Shown here one piece after another: positions 34,347-47,700 of a stretch of DNA of 64,000 bases (position 1 is the stretch's first letter; each line of letters begins with the position of its first letter). Origin of the DNA: Poa pratensis (taxonomy: Eukaryota > Streptophyta > Magnoliopsida > Poales > Poaceae); assembly GCA_947311845.1 (NCBI GenBank), contig CAMZMU010000012.1, positions 3,510,290-3,574,289 on the forward strand, in the 5' to 3' direction. The notes under the pieces are model-generated. The model worked only from the letters and a program-made list of their open reading frames with translations. It had not been told where the DNA came from and ran no database searches. Made by a program: the position numbers and the translations under genes.

Positions 34347-37187
34347 TGAAAGGACAAGGATGTCGCCTAGAGGGGGGGTGAATAGGCGATTTTAAAACTT
34401 TTCCGGTTTAGGCTTGGTAATTGCGGAATAAAACTAGGTGTTTAAATTAACAAGCCAACAACCTAAATATACTAGGCTCACCTATGTGCACCAACAACTT
34501 ATGCTAAGCAAGACAAGCAACAAAGTGATAGCAAGATATAATACTTCAAGCACGAAGGCTATCACAATGTAAAGTGCATAAGTAAAGAGCTCGAGTATAG
34601 AAATAACCGAGGCACGCGGAGACGAGGATGTATTCCCGAGTTCCTCCTTTTTAGGGGAGTACGTCTCGTTGGAGGGGTGTGAGTTTCAAACTCAAACGCC
34701 ACAAATGGCCTCACCCTATTCTCCGATGAACCTTGCCCAAAAGCTCGGTTCACCTTCCACTATCGGAATCCTTCAAGGCGGAATCCGGAGCCCTTACAAT
34801 AATCTTGAGGCACAACCCACAAAAGGATTGGGAGCTCCCAAGCGGACACAAATGGCCTCAACCGCCACAAAAGGCGTCTAGGGTCCAATGACCCAAGAGT
34901 AACAAGCTCACAAACTTTCACTTCCACGAATCTTCGTGGAGAGAGCAAACCGATGCACAAAAGCAATGGCAAGAGCACAAGTGCTCAAGTCCTTCACTCT
35001 CAAATTCCAACAAAGCAACAAATACTTATGGGGGAATAAGAGAGGAAGAACAATGGAGGAGAAACACCAAGGACTCCAAGATCAAGATCAACTAGGTTTC
35101 CCTCACTTAGAGAAGGAATGGATTGGTGGAAATGTAGATCTTGATCTCCTCTCACTTTCCCTCAAAGATATGCAAGAATCATGAGAGGGATTGAGAGATA
35201 GGCAAGCTTTTCCAAAGGTCAACAATGGAGGAGAGATAGGGGAAAAACGTGCTCAAGATATTGGTGTAACACCCCGAATTTCACTAACCGGTTTTCCTGA
35301 AAAAGGGGTGAACTAAAAATTTGCGAAAACCTTTTAACTTGGATTTCTCTGGGTTTTATCAAAACTCATTTGAACTTTTGGTGATTGATGTTGGAATCAT
35401 GTAACTCTCTTTGTCCCAACCCCGGGAATATTCTCTGAATATTTCTGATCACCTTTGATCCCGTTCATTAGGGTTTTCTTTATAAAACCTTAATGCCTTT
35501 TCTATAGAAAACCAAAAACCGATATCTCGCCTCTCCAAAGAAACTCTCCTTTATCTTGCTTAGAAAATTCCGCCAAAAATCCCAGAGACACCTATCCTCA
35601 TGTATATCCCATATATGCATGAACATCGCCATGACCTATGCAACTTTTCAGATTGAAGAAATTACCAAGTCTGCCACTACCAGGCCATTAACACCAAAAC
35701 CCTACTTCCACTTCACCATAAATCTTGACCACCTGGGGAAGTGTTTCATATTCCATTATAAGCCTTCCCCAGAAATTTGGGATCATTTGGATCAACTTTT
35801 TCTTGTAGGACACCCATCGAACACCTTGAGGGCATTTGAATTTTTTCAAAACTTTACTTTGGAAATTTTCTCCTATTTGATGTTTGGCTTGCTAGATGAT
35901 GTTTGTAGTAGTAGTGCAGCACTGTGACGCGACCCCTTTTCTTTTGATGTCCTGAGTCGACGGGAACGCGAACAACGCCGCTCGCGTCGCGCTCTGGACA
36001 TGCCGGTGTCGGCATGAGCCAAACCCAAACCCTAGCCCCTGCCCTTATCCCTTGCTGCAGTAGACCTCGTGCGGAAACTGTGCCTCCAGCACGGCTTCCC
36101 TATCCAGCTCCTCCCTTATCCCCTCCCTGTAGCCATAGGAACGTCGATGTCGACGGCTTCAATTATTGGCAGCACACCACCACCAACTCCTCCCCTCCGC
36201 TGCTGCATTTGGATAACCTGAGCACTCCTCTCACTCTCCTCACTCCCCTCCACTCCCTAGCATATCCAGAACGTCGTGGGATGCTCGACGTGCTCGAGCT
36301 CGAACAATGGCCGAAGCCATGGCCGAAGCTCGCGAGCACGGCAGCCCCACGCCCGTGGCTCTCCCCTCCTGGCCGAAGCCTTCCCTGGGCGCGGTGCGGT
36401 GCGGCGGTTCCTCTCCTGCCCTCGCCCTGGCTCCCGAGCCACCCCATCGCCGCCGCCGTGCTTCACCCGAGGCCACCATGGCCGTCGCCGTCGTCGACCC
36501 ATGACGGCGACCCCAAGGTTCTCCGGCTCCCTGGCCCCATCCCCGGGCACGGTAGGCCTCGGCGAGTCCCTTTCCGCCGTCGGCCGGTCCCCGTGCCGCC
36601 CCGACGGACGGCTCCGTCAGCTCCCCCGCCATGGCCGAGAGGCCACAGTCGCGAGCGACGCGCAAGGGGCCTCCCCGCCGTCGTCTTCGCCGTTCCCCGG
36701 CCGCGGTACGCCGCCGCCACTCCTCCCCGCCGCTGGCCGCGGCCCTGCTCCTCCCAGCTGCCGGCGACCGCCCGAGCCGCCGTGCTCTCCCGTGCGGGAG
36801 GGAGAAGAAGGCTGTGAAGAAAAGAAAGAAGAAAAGAAAGAAAAAAAAGAAAGAGAAAGAAAAAGAAAAAAAAGAGGATATTGTTCAGATCTCTGATGCG
36901 TGGGCCCAGACCCACCTGTCACGATAAGTGGAGGCGCCTTCCCGTGAATGCGCTTTCCTGACCAGAAGACGTCTTTTCGCTGGAGTACGCAACCAGCCCG
37001 GCCCAGTTCGGGATTCAGCCCGTTCTGTTTTTTTTCCCGAGTGAGCAGCAAATAGCTATCCGTCGCCTGTCAATATCTTTTGATCCGTAGCTCCGTTTGA
37101 GGTGATTCAAATATGTAAATTCTTAGTTTGAAAAGCTCTGTCCAGTAGTATCAGTTTTACATTTTTGTAAAATACTTGGATGCTCAG

Positions 37188-39801
37188 TGAAAGGGCATGG
37201 CGCCCCCATGTGTGGTTTTGGTAATTAATGACAATCCCTATGGACTAATGGTTGCATTGAGTTATTCTTGTAGTGTTTGTCCATAGGCAAATGCTTGAAC
37301 TCCATATGTTGGATTCAAGGTTGATGCCATAAATATATTGATATAATGGAGTATTTGGCATCAAGATCATCGAGTTGAGCATATTGCAAGTATGTCTTGA
37401 AGAAAAGGATTATGTGATCATTCATGGTTATCTTCAAGACATCATCTATTCAAAAGAGAAGAAAAGATACAAGGTTGATCAAGATTTTGATCAACACACA
37501 AAGCTACAAAATGTACCAAGTGGGATCATATATCTCTTGGTATGGTAAGCAATTGTCCATATAGCTTTGTGAACTAACCCATGATATGTGTGTTGCATTT
37601 CTATGTGTGGTTAGATATCTTTCCATGGGCTTGCATCAAATGAAGATTTCATATAGCCCATGATCGATGACATCAAGTGGTGATTGTCATCAATGTTGAG
37701 AAGCGCAAGTTCAAGAGGAGCATCTCGAAGAAATCCTAGGCTTGAAGCTTGTCACCCATTTAGAGATAATGTTCATGTGAAGATGTGCCTAAGAGAGGCT
37801 CTCCCATAGTGGAGTATGGGGGAGCAATGTTTGAGTCTTCACCAAGCGAAGCGCAACCAAGAAAGGTGGTCCACTTGAAGAGATCAAGATCGAAGTCATC
37901 TAGCTCAAGTGGAATGCGCAAGGCAAAGGTATGATAGGGTTTCTATTTTACCGGTCTCGTGGTACTAGTTGGGAGACCGGGTTATAGGATAGATACCATA
38001 CTATCAAGAGGGGCTCTCGATTGAGCTTTAGCGTATCCGTTGGAGAGAGCTCAAACCTTTGCATACTTGCCTTCATCATCTTTCTTGGTTCTTATTTGGA
38101 TTTTCTCCTTGTTGGGTTTTGGTGCTTGTTGTGATCTTCATGACAAGCCCAAGTTCTTCGAAAACGGATTTCGTATGGAAAACTTGTTGCGTTTTCAGGT
38201 TGGAAATATTATCGGTCCACCTTCGAGATAGGGTCCACACCTTCCCATGTGTGGTATCCCCTCTATATTTGTGACCCTTAATATTTCCATGTGTAGGAAT
38301 GCTCTTGTCGCTACCTTTCCAACCTCGTTGGTTTCATCTCGTTTGGAGCTTCCTTGCAAAAGTTATTACGGTTCTCTTTTTTTGGTTCTGCAGTTTCTTC
38401 TTAGGCCGGTAGTACCGACCCTAGCCCGGTACTACCGGGTGACCCCATGTGGAACTACCGCGGCCAGTACCGGGCCCAGTACCGCATCTCCGGATGGCTC
38501 TCTGCCTCTCGAAGTTTTTACCCGGTAGTTGCCCCGGTAGTGGCGCGGTACTACCGGGAAGGGAGCACTACCGGGCAAGGTGGTCCGGTACTACCGTTGC
38601 GCGCCGAGTCAGGGAGCGCTGACTGATCTTCGTTCTTCCTCGAGTCAACGCGGCTCGGTACTACCGGGATCGGCCCGGTACTACCGCCGCGGCCCTTTTT
38701 CATCTGCAACGGGCAAATTTCTGAGGGGACCTATTTAAGGGGGTTTCTTCCCCAACGGTTGAGATAGCTCTTGCACTCGAAATTTGCCACCATTGTTGAC
38801 CTTGTTGAGCTTTGCTATCTCTCTATTCCTCCATGATTCTTGCCTCCATTTAGTGGGAAAAGAGAGAGGAGATCTAGATCTATTGTTCCACCAATCCATC
38901 TCTCCTCTAAGTGAGGGGAAGCTTTTGGATCTAGATCTTGGAGTTCCATTTGTTGAGTTCTTCCTTGTTCTTCCTCTCTTCTCCCCCCACAAGCATTAGT
39001 TGCTTTTGGTGGGATTTGGGAGTGAAGGATTTGACCACTTCTAGTGGTCTTGCCTTCTTGCATCGGTTGCATCGGTTTGAGTTCTCCACGGTGATACGTG
39101 GAAATCGAAGTTGAGAAGCTTGTTACTCTTGGGTACTTGGGGTGCCCTAGAGCTTGTCCTCTTGGGTACTTGGAGTGCCCTAGACGGTCCTTGTTGATCT
39201 CGGATTTTTGGTGGCTCGCGGGATAGTTGGGAGCCTCCAATTAAGTTGTGGAGTCGCGCCCCAACCTTGTGATTCTTGTGGCTTTGGGAGCCGCGGGAAT
39301 TTGGTGAGAGCCTCCAATTAAGTTGTGGAGTGTGCCTCATCCTTGTACGGGTTCGGTGACCACCCTCGAGTGTCCCATAGTGGATCGTGGCACTCTACAT
39401 TGGTAGAGGCACGAAGGAGATTACGGTGTGCCATTTGACGGCTATTCGGAGATCACTTTGTGACTCCGCACCGCTCCAACGGAGACGTAGCTTCCATTGG
39501 GAAGTGAACTTCGGGATAAATCATCGTCTCCAAGTGCCTCGGTATTTCTATACCCGAGCTTCTTACTCATGCTATTTACTTTGTGATAGCCATCGAGCTT
39601 GAAGTAATATATCTGGCTATCACATATTTTCTTATCTTGTTTAGCATAAGTTGTTGGTGCACATAGGTTAACCTAGCTTGTTTAGGTTTCGTGCTTGATA
39701 AATTAAACGCTAGTTTTATTCCGCATTAATTCAAGCCTAAACCGCAAAGAATTTTAATCGCCTATTCACCCCCCCCTCTAGGCGACATCCGTGTCCTTTC
39801 A
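37188..39801 (+). mobile_element. Solo LTR, 2614 bp, youngest layer of the nest
   Basis: It begins TGAAAGGGCATGGCGCCC and ends CGTGTCCTTTCA, with CTCAG at 37183-37187 and 39802-39806 as a perfect target duplication. It is the same family as 34347-43653 but in the opposite orientation, and as the fragment at 14443. At 38403-38697 it carries about ten copies of CCGGTACTACCGG-like palindromes. It contains no coding sequence. Confidence 0.92.
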
Positions 39802-40567
39802 CTCAGCACCTTTGTGTGCATACGTAGGTATTCCGCGGTACCGGCAAACCGAGGCCCTAACCCGTGACGTGTCCGTGACCCTCCGAGCCAAACGGTGTCG
39901 ATCTTCGGAGGCAAGCTAACCCCTTGCTATGAGCCGTCCCGCAATGTTGTTTGTTATTTGCTCATTGCCATGCCGAGTGTTTATATTTGTCTGCGTTCGG
40001 TATATATTATGTCGGTCTGCTATTGTTGTGTTCAATACGTTACTTCGAATATTGCTCCTGCCATGTTTTATTCATCATCCATGTATGCATTAGAATGACG
40101 TGTGAATTAAATTGTGCGTCTCGCACTTGCGCGGCTTTGTCGAACCCTCTAAATAAACAACTATAAAACCTGCGTTCCTATGATTGTTTGCTTCTTCTCC
40201 TTCGCCGAGGTGAGGAGCGGACGAATGTCGTCTTATGATCCTCGGAGTTGGGGGCATTTTCCAAAAGAGTTATTTGCTTCTTCTCCCTCCGTCAAACTTG
40301 GTTGGCGTATGCCCGCTTTGACTGCGACGCTTGGGACATTTGCTTTTCATCTGGGTCTTTTTGCCAAGATTGCTGACACCACGTCAGGTTAATCCTCGAG
40401 TGGAATGGATGCTTTCTTTCTTATGAGTGCTTTTCGGTTCATTTTTTGGAGACTGCATGCCCAACTAAAATTGGTAATTGATCTGTGGTGGCGCTGGTCG
40501 GTGGTATCGCCGCCGTAGTCACCCGATCGACGCCAATAATCTGTGTTATATTTTGTAGTTGATCTGT

Positions 40568-40760
40568 GAAGGCGCTGGTCGGCGGGTTCGCCGCCGTAGT
40601 CTTCCGGTTGACGTTTCTTTTCCTTGTCGAACGAGAAGGCGATGGTCGGCGGGTTCGCCGCCGTAGTCTTCCGGTTGACGTTTCTTTTTCCTTGTCAAAC
40701 GAGAAGGCGCTGGTCGGCGGGATCGCCGCCGTAGTCTTCCGGTTGACGTTCTTTTATTCC
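40568..40760. repeat. 66-68 bp tandem repeat, three units
   Basis: GAAGGCGCTGGTCGGCGGG or a close variant starts at 40568, 40634 and 40702. Each unit includes GCCGCCGTAGTCTTCCGGTT. A more diverged related unit lies upstream near 40490. It is inside the large solo LTR. Confidence 0.85.
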
Positions 40761-43658
40761 GCTAAGTTTGGACATGGATACTACTATTTCTTGAAGTATT
40801 GTGTCGCTAATGTTTTGTCGTTTGATGATATATTATTACGTTGTTGTGGTTGTTGTATTGCTTGAATTATGATGTTGCTAATGTCTTGTTGTTTGATGAT
40901 ATAATATTTTGATATTGTGATTGTTGTGTTGGACTAATCCTCTGTTGTTTGGACTTGTTATGATGAAACTTGATTAAATGAAACACCCCTCCAAACTTCG
41001 ATAGGGTCAGTCCATAGTGCCACTAATCTGAACATCGAAAGCACTGCCACTGTCGCTCATATGGGCGGGCCTTGACCTACGTAACCTATTGAGCCTTCTT
41101 TGATGCTACCATTTTGGCAAGATTAGTCGGTTACCTTTGTGGTCGGGGCTAGTCTTGTGAAGGTTCCGGAGCTAGGCGTCGCTCATCTGTTGGGGGCGTG
41201 CCGGATTCACTTCGTCATAAGACATAGAGTTGTGTCGGTGGCTATACAAGGAGTGTCTTGGTAGCGTGAACGGTCGGGTGAGTGTATCTTGCTGAGTTCA
41301 CCTTAAGGATGATATCCTAAAGTACCGGCTGAGTGTGGTGCACTTAGATGGGTGGTATCTGCAACTCTCGAGAGTGTCAAATCTGGATGTCTAGCCTCGT
41401 TCCAAGGTTATGGAACAACAGTTCAGTGTCGGTCACACTATTGTCTTTGTCGAGTCAGGAGGTTAAACATAAGTTCTGTTTGAAAGAAAGTTGAACAACC
41501 TGATTTCACTAAATGAACAATAAGATGATGCAGGGAATGTTACTTGAGCTGTGGATGGTTACCGTGTTTCGGGGTGACGGTGTGATCGTTGGGAGCCTAG
41601 AGTTAGGCCTGAGCAAACATCAACCGTGCGTGCCCAGAGTGGAACGATGAGGCCAGTGGGCCTAGCAGTGATCACATGTGCTGTTGTGTATTATTTGGTA
41701 CCACTTGGTACACCCGTTTACTCGTCACAGGTAAGCCCTTTGTATGTTTGCTGGTACACGATCCAACCCCACCTGGCTTGGACTCTGTACTGGTGATACC
41801 CCCTTTGCTTGCTTATGACATGTTTGGTTGTCAATGCCATGCTACTTTTATGTCTTGAATCTAGAGTACACCTTGACATGTTGTAGTAGTTTATTTCCAA
41901 TGTATATCTTGTTGCATGATTGTTGGATTGTTTGTAGTGAGTGGCGATTCTTGCTGGGTGCATACAAATGTACTCACGGGCCTTGTGATTGTGGCCAGAT
42001 TTTGGCGAGGACTCAACTTCCACCTTAGAAAGGACAAGGAGCAGAAGCGTGCTAGGATCAGTAGCCCAGCCAGATACCTGTGGAGTGGAGCCGCTCCAAG
42101 CCGTTGCCTTAGTCGTCTTCCGCTGCCAGTTAAACTCTGTCCTGAGCCATGCTTGGCAAGACATTTTGTAATGCCTCGATGGCATTGTAAACCATTTGTA
42201 GCACTTTTGTGCCTGGTTGTGTAATGATTTCCGCTATGTTGCATTGTCGTAACGTGTGGCCAGATATCTTGGGCTGGCGCACGGGGCGACCGCCTCTCTG
42301 GAAATATGTGCCAGAGCGGGGTGCCACAATTGGGGAACCAATGGGGAAGAAAACCCCTTAAATAGGTCCCCTAAAAAATCTGCCCGTTGGGCAGTGCAGG
42401 GAGGCCGGCCTCACGCGCTGCTGGTCAGGCTTCAGAGAAGCCGGCCACCCATCCGAGCCAGCCGGCCTAGAGCCCGGCCTGGCCGGCCTGGGGGCCGGTT
42501 ACCCAGCCGAGCCAGCCGGCCTGGGGGCCGGCCACCCAGCAGAGTCGGCCGGCCTGGGAGCCGGCCAGGCCGGCCTGGGGGCTGGCCACCCAGAACCCGA
42601 AAATGAAACACCCATAACTTTTGCGAGAAAACTCCAAATGGGATGAAACCAACGAGGTTGGAAAGATAACGACAAGAGCTGGTAGGTGTGGAACTTTCCT
42701 CACGGATAAACCGATAATATTTCCAACACGAAAACTCAACAAGTTTTTCATCCGGACTCCGTTTTCCATGATCTTAGGCTTGTTTCGAAGATAATCACAA
42801 GCACTACAAGATCATGCATGTACACATCATAGTCCATCATGTGAGGAGGTTAACACAAGAGGAGAGTTTGACCTCTCTACAAGAGACAAATCGGTAAAAC
42901 CTCCAACATCAAAAACACCACAAGATATTCAAATGAAATCCAGTTTTGATAAACTAGAGCTTGGTATGGAGATGAACACAAGCTCTAAATTCTCACATGG
43001 ATAAAAACCAAATAAGAACCAAGAAAGATGATATGCCAAGTATGCAAAGGTTTGAGCTCTCCACAAAGATGCGATCAAGTTACTCACTTGAGAGCTCCTC
43101 TTGATAGTACGCCGTCTATCCTATAACCCGGTCTCCCACTAACACCACGAGACCGGTAAAAAAGAAACCCTATCAAGATCATAACTTTGCCTTGCGCATT
43201 CCACTTGAGCTAGATGATGACGATCTTGACTCCCTCAAGTTGGAACACCTTTCTTGATTGTGCTTGCTAGCACATGCTTGATGAAGACTTCTCCAAATAC
43301 TCCCCCATACACCAAGATGGGATGGGAGAGCCTTGCTACGCTCCATCTTCATGAATCCACTTGAACTTCATCTTCTTATCTTGATATATATGATGGCTTG
43401 GAGATAACATGAATCTTTACTCAATCTTCTTTTCCAAGCCATTCTTGCAATAAGCTCAACTCTTCACATGACCATTCTTCATATAATCCCTTGGATAGAA
43501 CCTTGGTCATCATGTAATCTTCTAGAGTTCAACACATGAACTCCAATCTTTTCCTATGGACAAGATCTACAAGAATATCTCAATGCAAACATTAGTCCAT
43601 AAGGATTGCCATTAATTACCAAAACCACGTATGGGGCAACACATGCACTTTCAAATAT

Positions 43659-44727
43659 ACCCGCAAATTTGGAGTTCTGCGTATTCTTGTGGGTTGTGTC
43701 GATTACACTTTGATTCCTTCAGGCTGGCTTGTTTTCATAAAAGATGGGTTTTATAAGCTCAGTTTCAAGGTGGAGCATCCGGTTGATGTTACTGATGATG
43801 AGGATGATGATCCTAGGTCAGCACCACGTGATGATGACAAGGATAAAAATGATGAGTCGGAAAAGGGCTCCAAAAATGTTAGAGATGAAGGGATGGATTC
43901 GGAGGCTAATGACTTTGATGCTATGGCGACAGATGAGGTTTCAAAACCTGAGGAGGCACAAGGTAATGAGGGGAAGGCCCCGGATACTATGCAGGAGAAG
44001 ACCTCGGGTGTCATTTTTTCCCCGATGGTTCATAAACAATTTATTCAGGCTAAAAAAGAGTGGCTGGGCATGGCAGCAGAGATTCAGTCGAGATGCAAGG
44101 GAATCAAAAAATTTGGGGACGAGGTGGAGTCGCTGGGTGATATACAGGATGTCAGCAAGCAATCCGAGGTGCGCTCGGACTTGGTGGTGCAGAAGGAAGC
44201 TCACGTTGTGGCCGTGGTAGAGAAAGCATGTTTTTTCTCCACCCCGGCACAGACGGACACAGACGCGTTACGTGGGTCTCTAGAGGTGGTGGCAGCGGGA
44301 CAAACTTGCGATTTTCCTGCCCAACATAACCCCGATAGGTACTCCTCTTTCTTCTAAGTTATCATTATTATCCTTTACTGATTCTGAAATTAAGACTAGA
44401 GCAGATAGGCTGGGAATTTCACTAGGTAAAACTAAGGAACAAGAGGATTCGTCCATTGCAATAATTAAAAGCGTGGAAAAAGAAAGGGAGGTTATTTTCT
44501 TACATAATTCCTTACCACCCAGAGATGACGCTGATGAGTCTAGTTTAGTTCTAAAAAGAGCAAAACAGTTGAGTGAGGATTCAGAGGAGGATGAACCCGA
44601 AGGTATGTTAGATCATGCAGATCAAGGCATACCTAAGGTAAAAGGTAAACGAGGGCGTAAGAAGAATAGCTACTCCAAACGTGAGGTCAGGAGAAGGGCT
44701 AGGATCCGAAAAATCAATAATCTTTAA
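43659..44727 (+). pseudogene. LINE ORF1, 3' part
   Basis: It resumes the ORF1 codons after the solo LTR: YTRKFGVLRILVGCVDYTLI, then FIKDGFYKLSFKVE, an acidic linker and a Lys-rich tail. A frameshift near 44340 (after HNPDRYSS) moves the reading into LSLLSFTDSEIKTRADRLGI and continues to KREVRRRARIRKINNL, ending at TAA 44725-44727. This is the usual C-terminal half of plant L1 ORF1, which binds LINE RNA. ORF2 starts two bases later. Confidence 0.8.
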
Positions 44728-44729
44728 AA

Positions 44730-47700
44730 ATGAAAGGAATGGTTTGGAACTCAGACGATTTTGGGGACACTGCTAAGCATCTAACAATTAATGAAATAGT
44801 GAGGGAGCAACATTTAGATTTTTTTGCTATTGTTGAAACAGGAAGATCCTCTTTCGCAACACCTTTTCTTAAGTTTTTAGCTGGGGGCATGGACTTTACG
44901 TGGTTCTGTATTCCCCCACACGGCCGATCAGGTGGTATGTTGGTTGGTTTTAACAATGCCACTTTGGTAGCCAATAATGTGCTCACAGGAGATTTTTGCG
45001 TCAAATTTCATGTGAGAAATAAATTGGATGGGTTTAGATGGGTCTTTGTTGTAGTCTACGGGACTGCACAAGAGGAGAAAAAACCTGATTTCTTGCAGAA
45101 TTAGTGAGAATTTGTGATGGTGAAACACTTCCAATGCTAGTTGGTGGAGATTTCAATATAATTAGAAGGCAAGAGGAAAAAACAATTCAAATTTTAATGC
45201 AAGATGGCCTTTTCTGTTTAATGCTATAATAGAAAGCCTAAGTTTAAAGGAATTACAAATGCCGGGAAGACAATATACGTGGGCTAGCAGAATGGAGACA
45301 CCAACTTTTGAGAAGTTGGATCGATTTCTGGCTGGTGTTGAGTGGGAGCAGAAATTTCCACTAGTGACTATTCATGCGATGACGCGTACGGGGTCTGATC
45401 ATACTCCTTTGTTGTTGGACTCAGGGGATCAGGCGTATGTAGGAAATTCTAGTCACTTTTCATTTGAGCTATCTTGGATGCGCCAGGATGGTTTTTTTAA
45501 ATGATTAAAAAAGAGTGGAATTCGATTCAAACCGGCAATTCACCTGTTGAAAGGTGGCAGCACAAGATTAGACACTTACGCCAATTTCTGAGAGGATGGG
45601 CTAAGAGTCAAAGTGGGGAATATAAAAAACTGCGTGACAAACTATCACTGCTAATCATTCAGTTGGATATTAACGCCGAAACCATCCCTCTTAATGCAGC
45701 TGAGCGTGCTGCAAAAAAGGATGCAGATGAATATCTAGAAAACTGAGAAGAGATGAAGAATCCAAATGGACACAACAAGCAAAAGTAAAATATATTCAAG
45801 AAGGTGGAAGTAATACGAGATATTTCCACATCATTGCTAATGGAAAACATAGGAAAAAGAGGATTTTCCAATTAGAACAGGATGAGGGTACAATTGTGGG
45901 CCAAGAAAATCTCAAATTTTTTTTATTTCGGAATATTACAAAAAACTGTTTGGATCACCGGTTCCAAATCACTTTTCTATGGAGGAGGAAGTGACTCATG
46001 ATATGCCTCAGATCTCGGCGGAGGAGAATGTCTTTTTAACTCAGGCCTTTACAGAGAAGGAAGTATACGATGCTATTAATCAGATGGAACATAATAAAGC
46101 TCCAGGACCAGACGGGTTCCCTGCAGAGTTTTACCAAAAAACTGGAGCACTATCAAGGTCGACTTAATGGCAATGTTTTCTCAATTGCGAGAGGGAAGCC
46201 TGCCATTATATAAGCTTAACTTTGGGATATTATGCTGCTGCCCAAGAAAGAGGATGCTAGTCGCATTGAGCAATACAGACCCATCTGTTTATTAAATGTA
46301 AGTTTCAAGATTTCACAAAAGTGGGAACGAATAGGGTACCCTCGATAGCAAGTAGGGTCGTGCGTCCCACCCAAACTGCTTTCATACCAGTAGAAACATT
46401 CTTGAAGGTGTCGTCGTGCTTCACGAAACGATCCATGAACTACATAGGAAGAAAATGGATGGAGTGCTTTTCAAAATAGACTTTGAAAAGGCCTATGACA
46501 AGCTAAAATGGTCTTTTTTACAAGAAGTTCTACACATGAAAGGATTTGCACCTCAGTGGTGTGAGTGGATTGCGAGGTTTATTCAGGGGGGGGGGGGGAG
46601 TGTAGGAATACGAGTTAATGACGATATCGGTCATTACTTCCAAACACTAAAGGGTTTAAGACAAGGAGATCCTTTGTCACCGCTCCTTTTTAGCCTAGTT
46701 GCGGACATGGCAATTTTAATTGCTAGAGCTGAGCAGGATGGCCAGGTTGGCGATTTAATCCCTCATCTTGTAGAGGGTGGTGTTTCTATCCTCCAATATG
46801 TGGATGATACAACACTGTTCATGGAGCACGACACTGCGAAAGCCGTGAACATGAAACTGATATTGGCCTTTTATGAACAACTATCGGGATTGAAAATTAA
46901 TTTTCATAAAAGTGAATTGTATTGTTTTGGAAAAGCCAAGGACAGTCAAGAAGAGTACCATCACATATTCGGGTGTGAGATCGGTTCTTTGCCTTTTAGA
47001 TATTTGGTGATTCCAATACATTTTAGAAAACTACTGAACAAGGAATGGAAGACTGTGGAGGATCGGTTTGAGAAGAAGTTAGCCTCATGGGTGGCCAAGA
47101 TGCTATCATACGGAGATCCTCTTGTGCTTATTAATTCAGTATTGACAAGTCTTCCAATGTTTCTGTTATCCTTCTTTGAAATACCTAAAGGGGTACGTAA
47201 ACGATTGGACTTTTACCGTTCTAGTTTTTTTTGGCAAAGTGATCAGCTAAAGCGCAAGTACAGGTTAACAAAATGGAACATTGTGTGTAGGCCGAAAGAT
47301 CAAGGGGGTCTAGGAATTGCGGTCCTAGAAACTAAAAATAAATGTCTTTTAAGTAAGTGGCTATTTAAGTTGATGAATGAAGAAGGAGTGTGGCAAGAGC
47401 TATTAGTCAATAAGTATTTAGGGGGTAAAACGTTAACCCAAGTACAATCTAAAGCATTCGATTCACCTTTTTGGAAAGGTCTAATGAAGGTAAAGAATGA
47501 ATTTTTTGAGCTCGGAGAATTCATTCTGGGTAACGGTGAGCAAATTCGGTTCTGGGAAGATAGTTGGTTAGGACAAATATCATTAGCGAATGAATATCCT
47601 AATCTCTATGCTATCACCCAAATAAAAATGCGACGGTGGCTGAAGTTCTTAGCTCGGTACCTATAAACCTCCCTTTTAGAAGAATACTAGTTGGAAATAA

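Larger units (their letters stand above)
35265..42328 (+). mobile_element. Solo LTR of a large gypsy-type element
   Basis: It starts TGTAACACCCCGAATTTC and ends GGGGTGCCACA, flanked by ATTGG at 35260-35264 and 42329-42333. Without the nested element it is about 4.4 kb. Its start and end resemble the LARD-like LTR at 22693, suggesting a related family with LTRs of Sukkula-like size. No PBS, gag or pol is found, so it is a solo LTR formed by recombination. Frames at 36014-36917 are GC-rich leader, not genes. A purine tract (36816-36878) and a 66-bp repeat lie inside. Confidence 0.85.
34347..43653 (-). mobile_element. Solo LTR (minus) split by another insertion
   Basis: On the minus strand it begins TGAAAGTGCATGTGTTGCCC at 43653 and ends GTCCTTTCA at 34347. 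It is flanked by AATAT (34342-34346 and 43654-43658). Its two parts, 34347-35264 and 42334-43653, together make about 2.2 kb and align to the solo LTR at 37188-39801. The family is widespread in grasses and recognisable by CCTAGAGGGGGGGTGAATAGG near 34370. A GC-rich array of GGCCGGCCTGGGGGCCGG type fills 42405-42595. Confidence 0.88.

Noticed and set aside
36014..36917. 267-codon frame and neighbours in the large solo LTR
   Set aside because: GC-rich LTR leader; the Lys/Arg-rich tail is the translation of a purine tract at 36816-36878.
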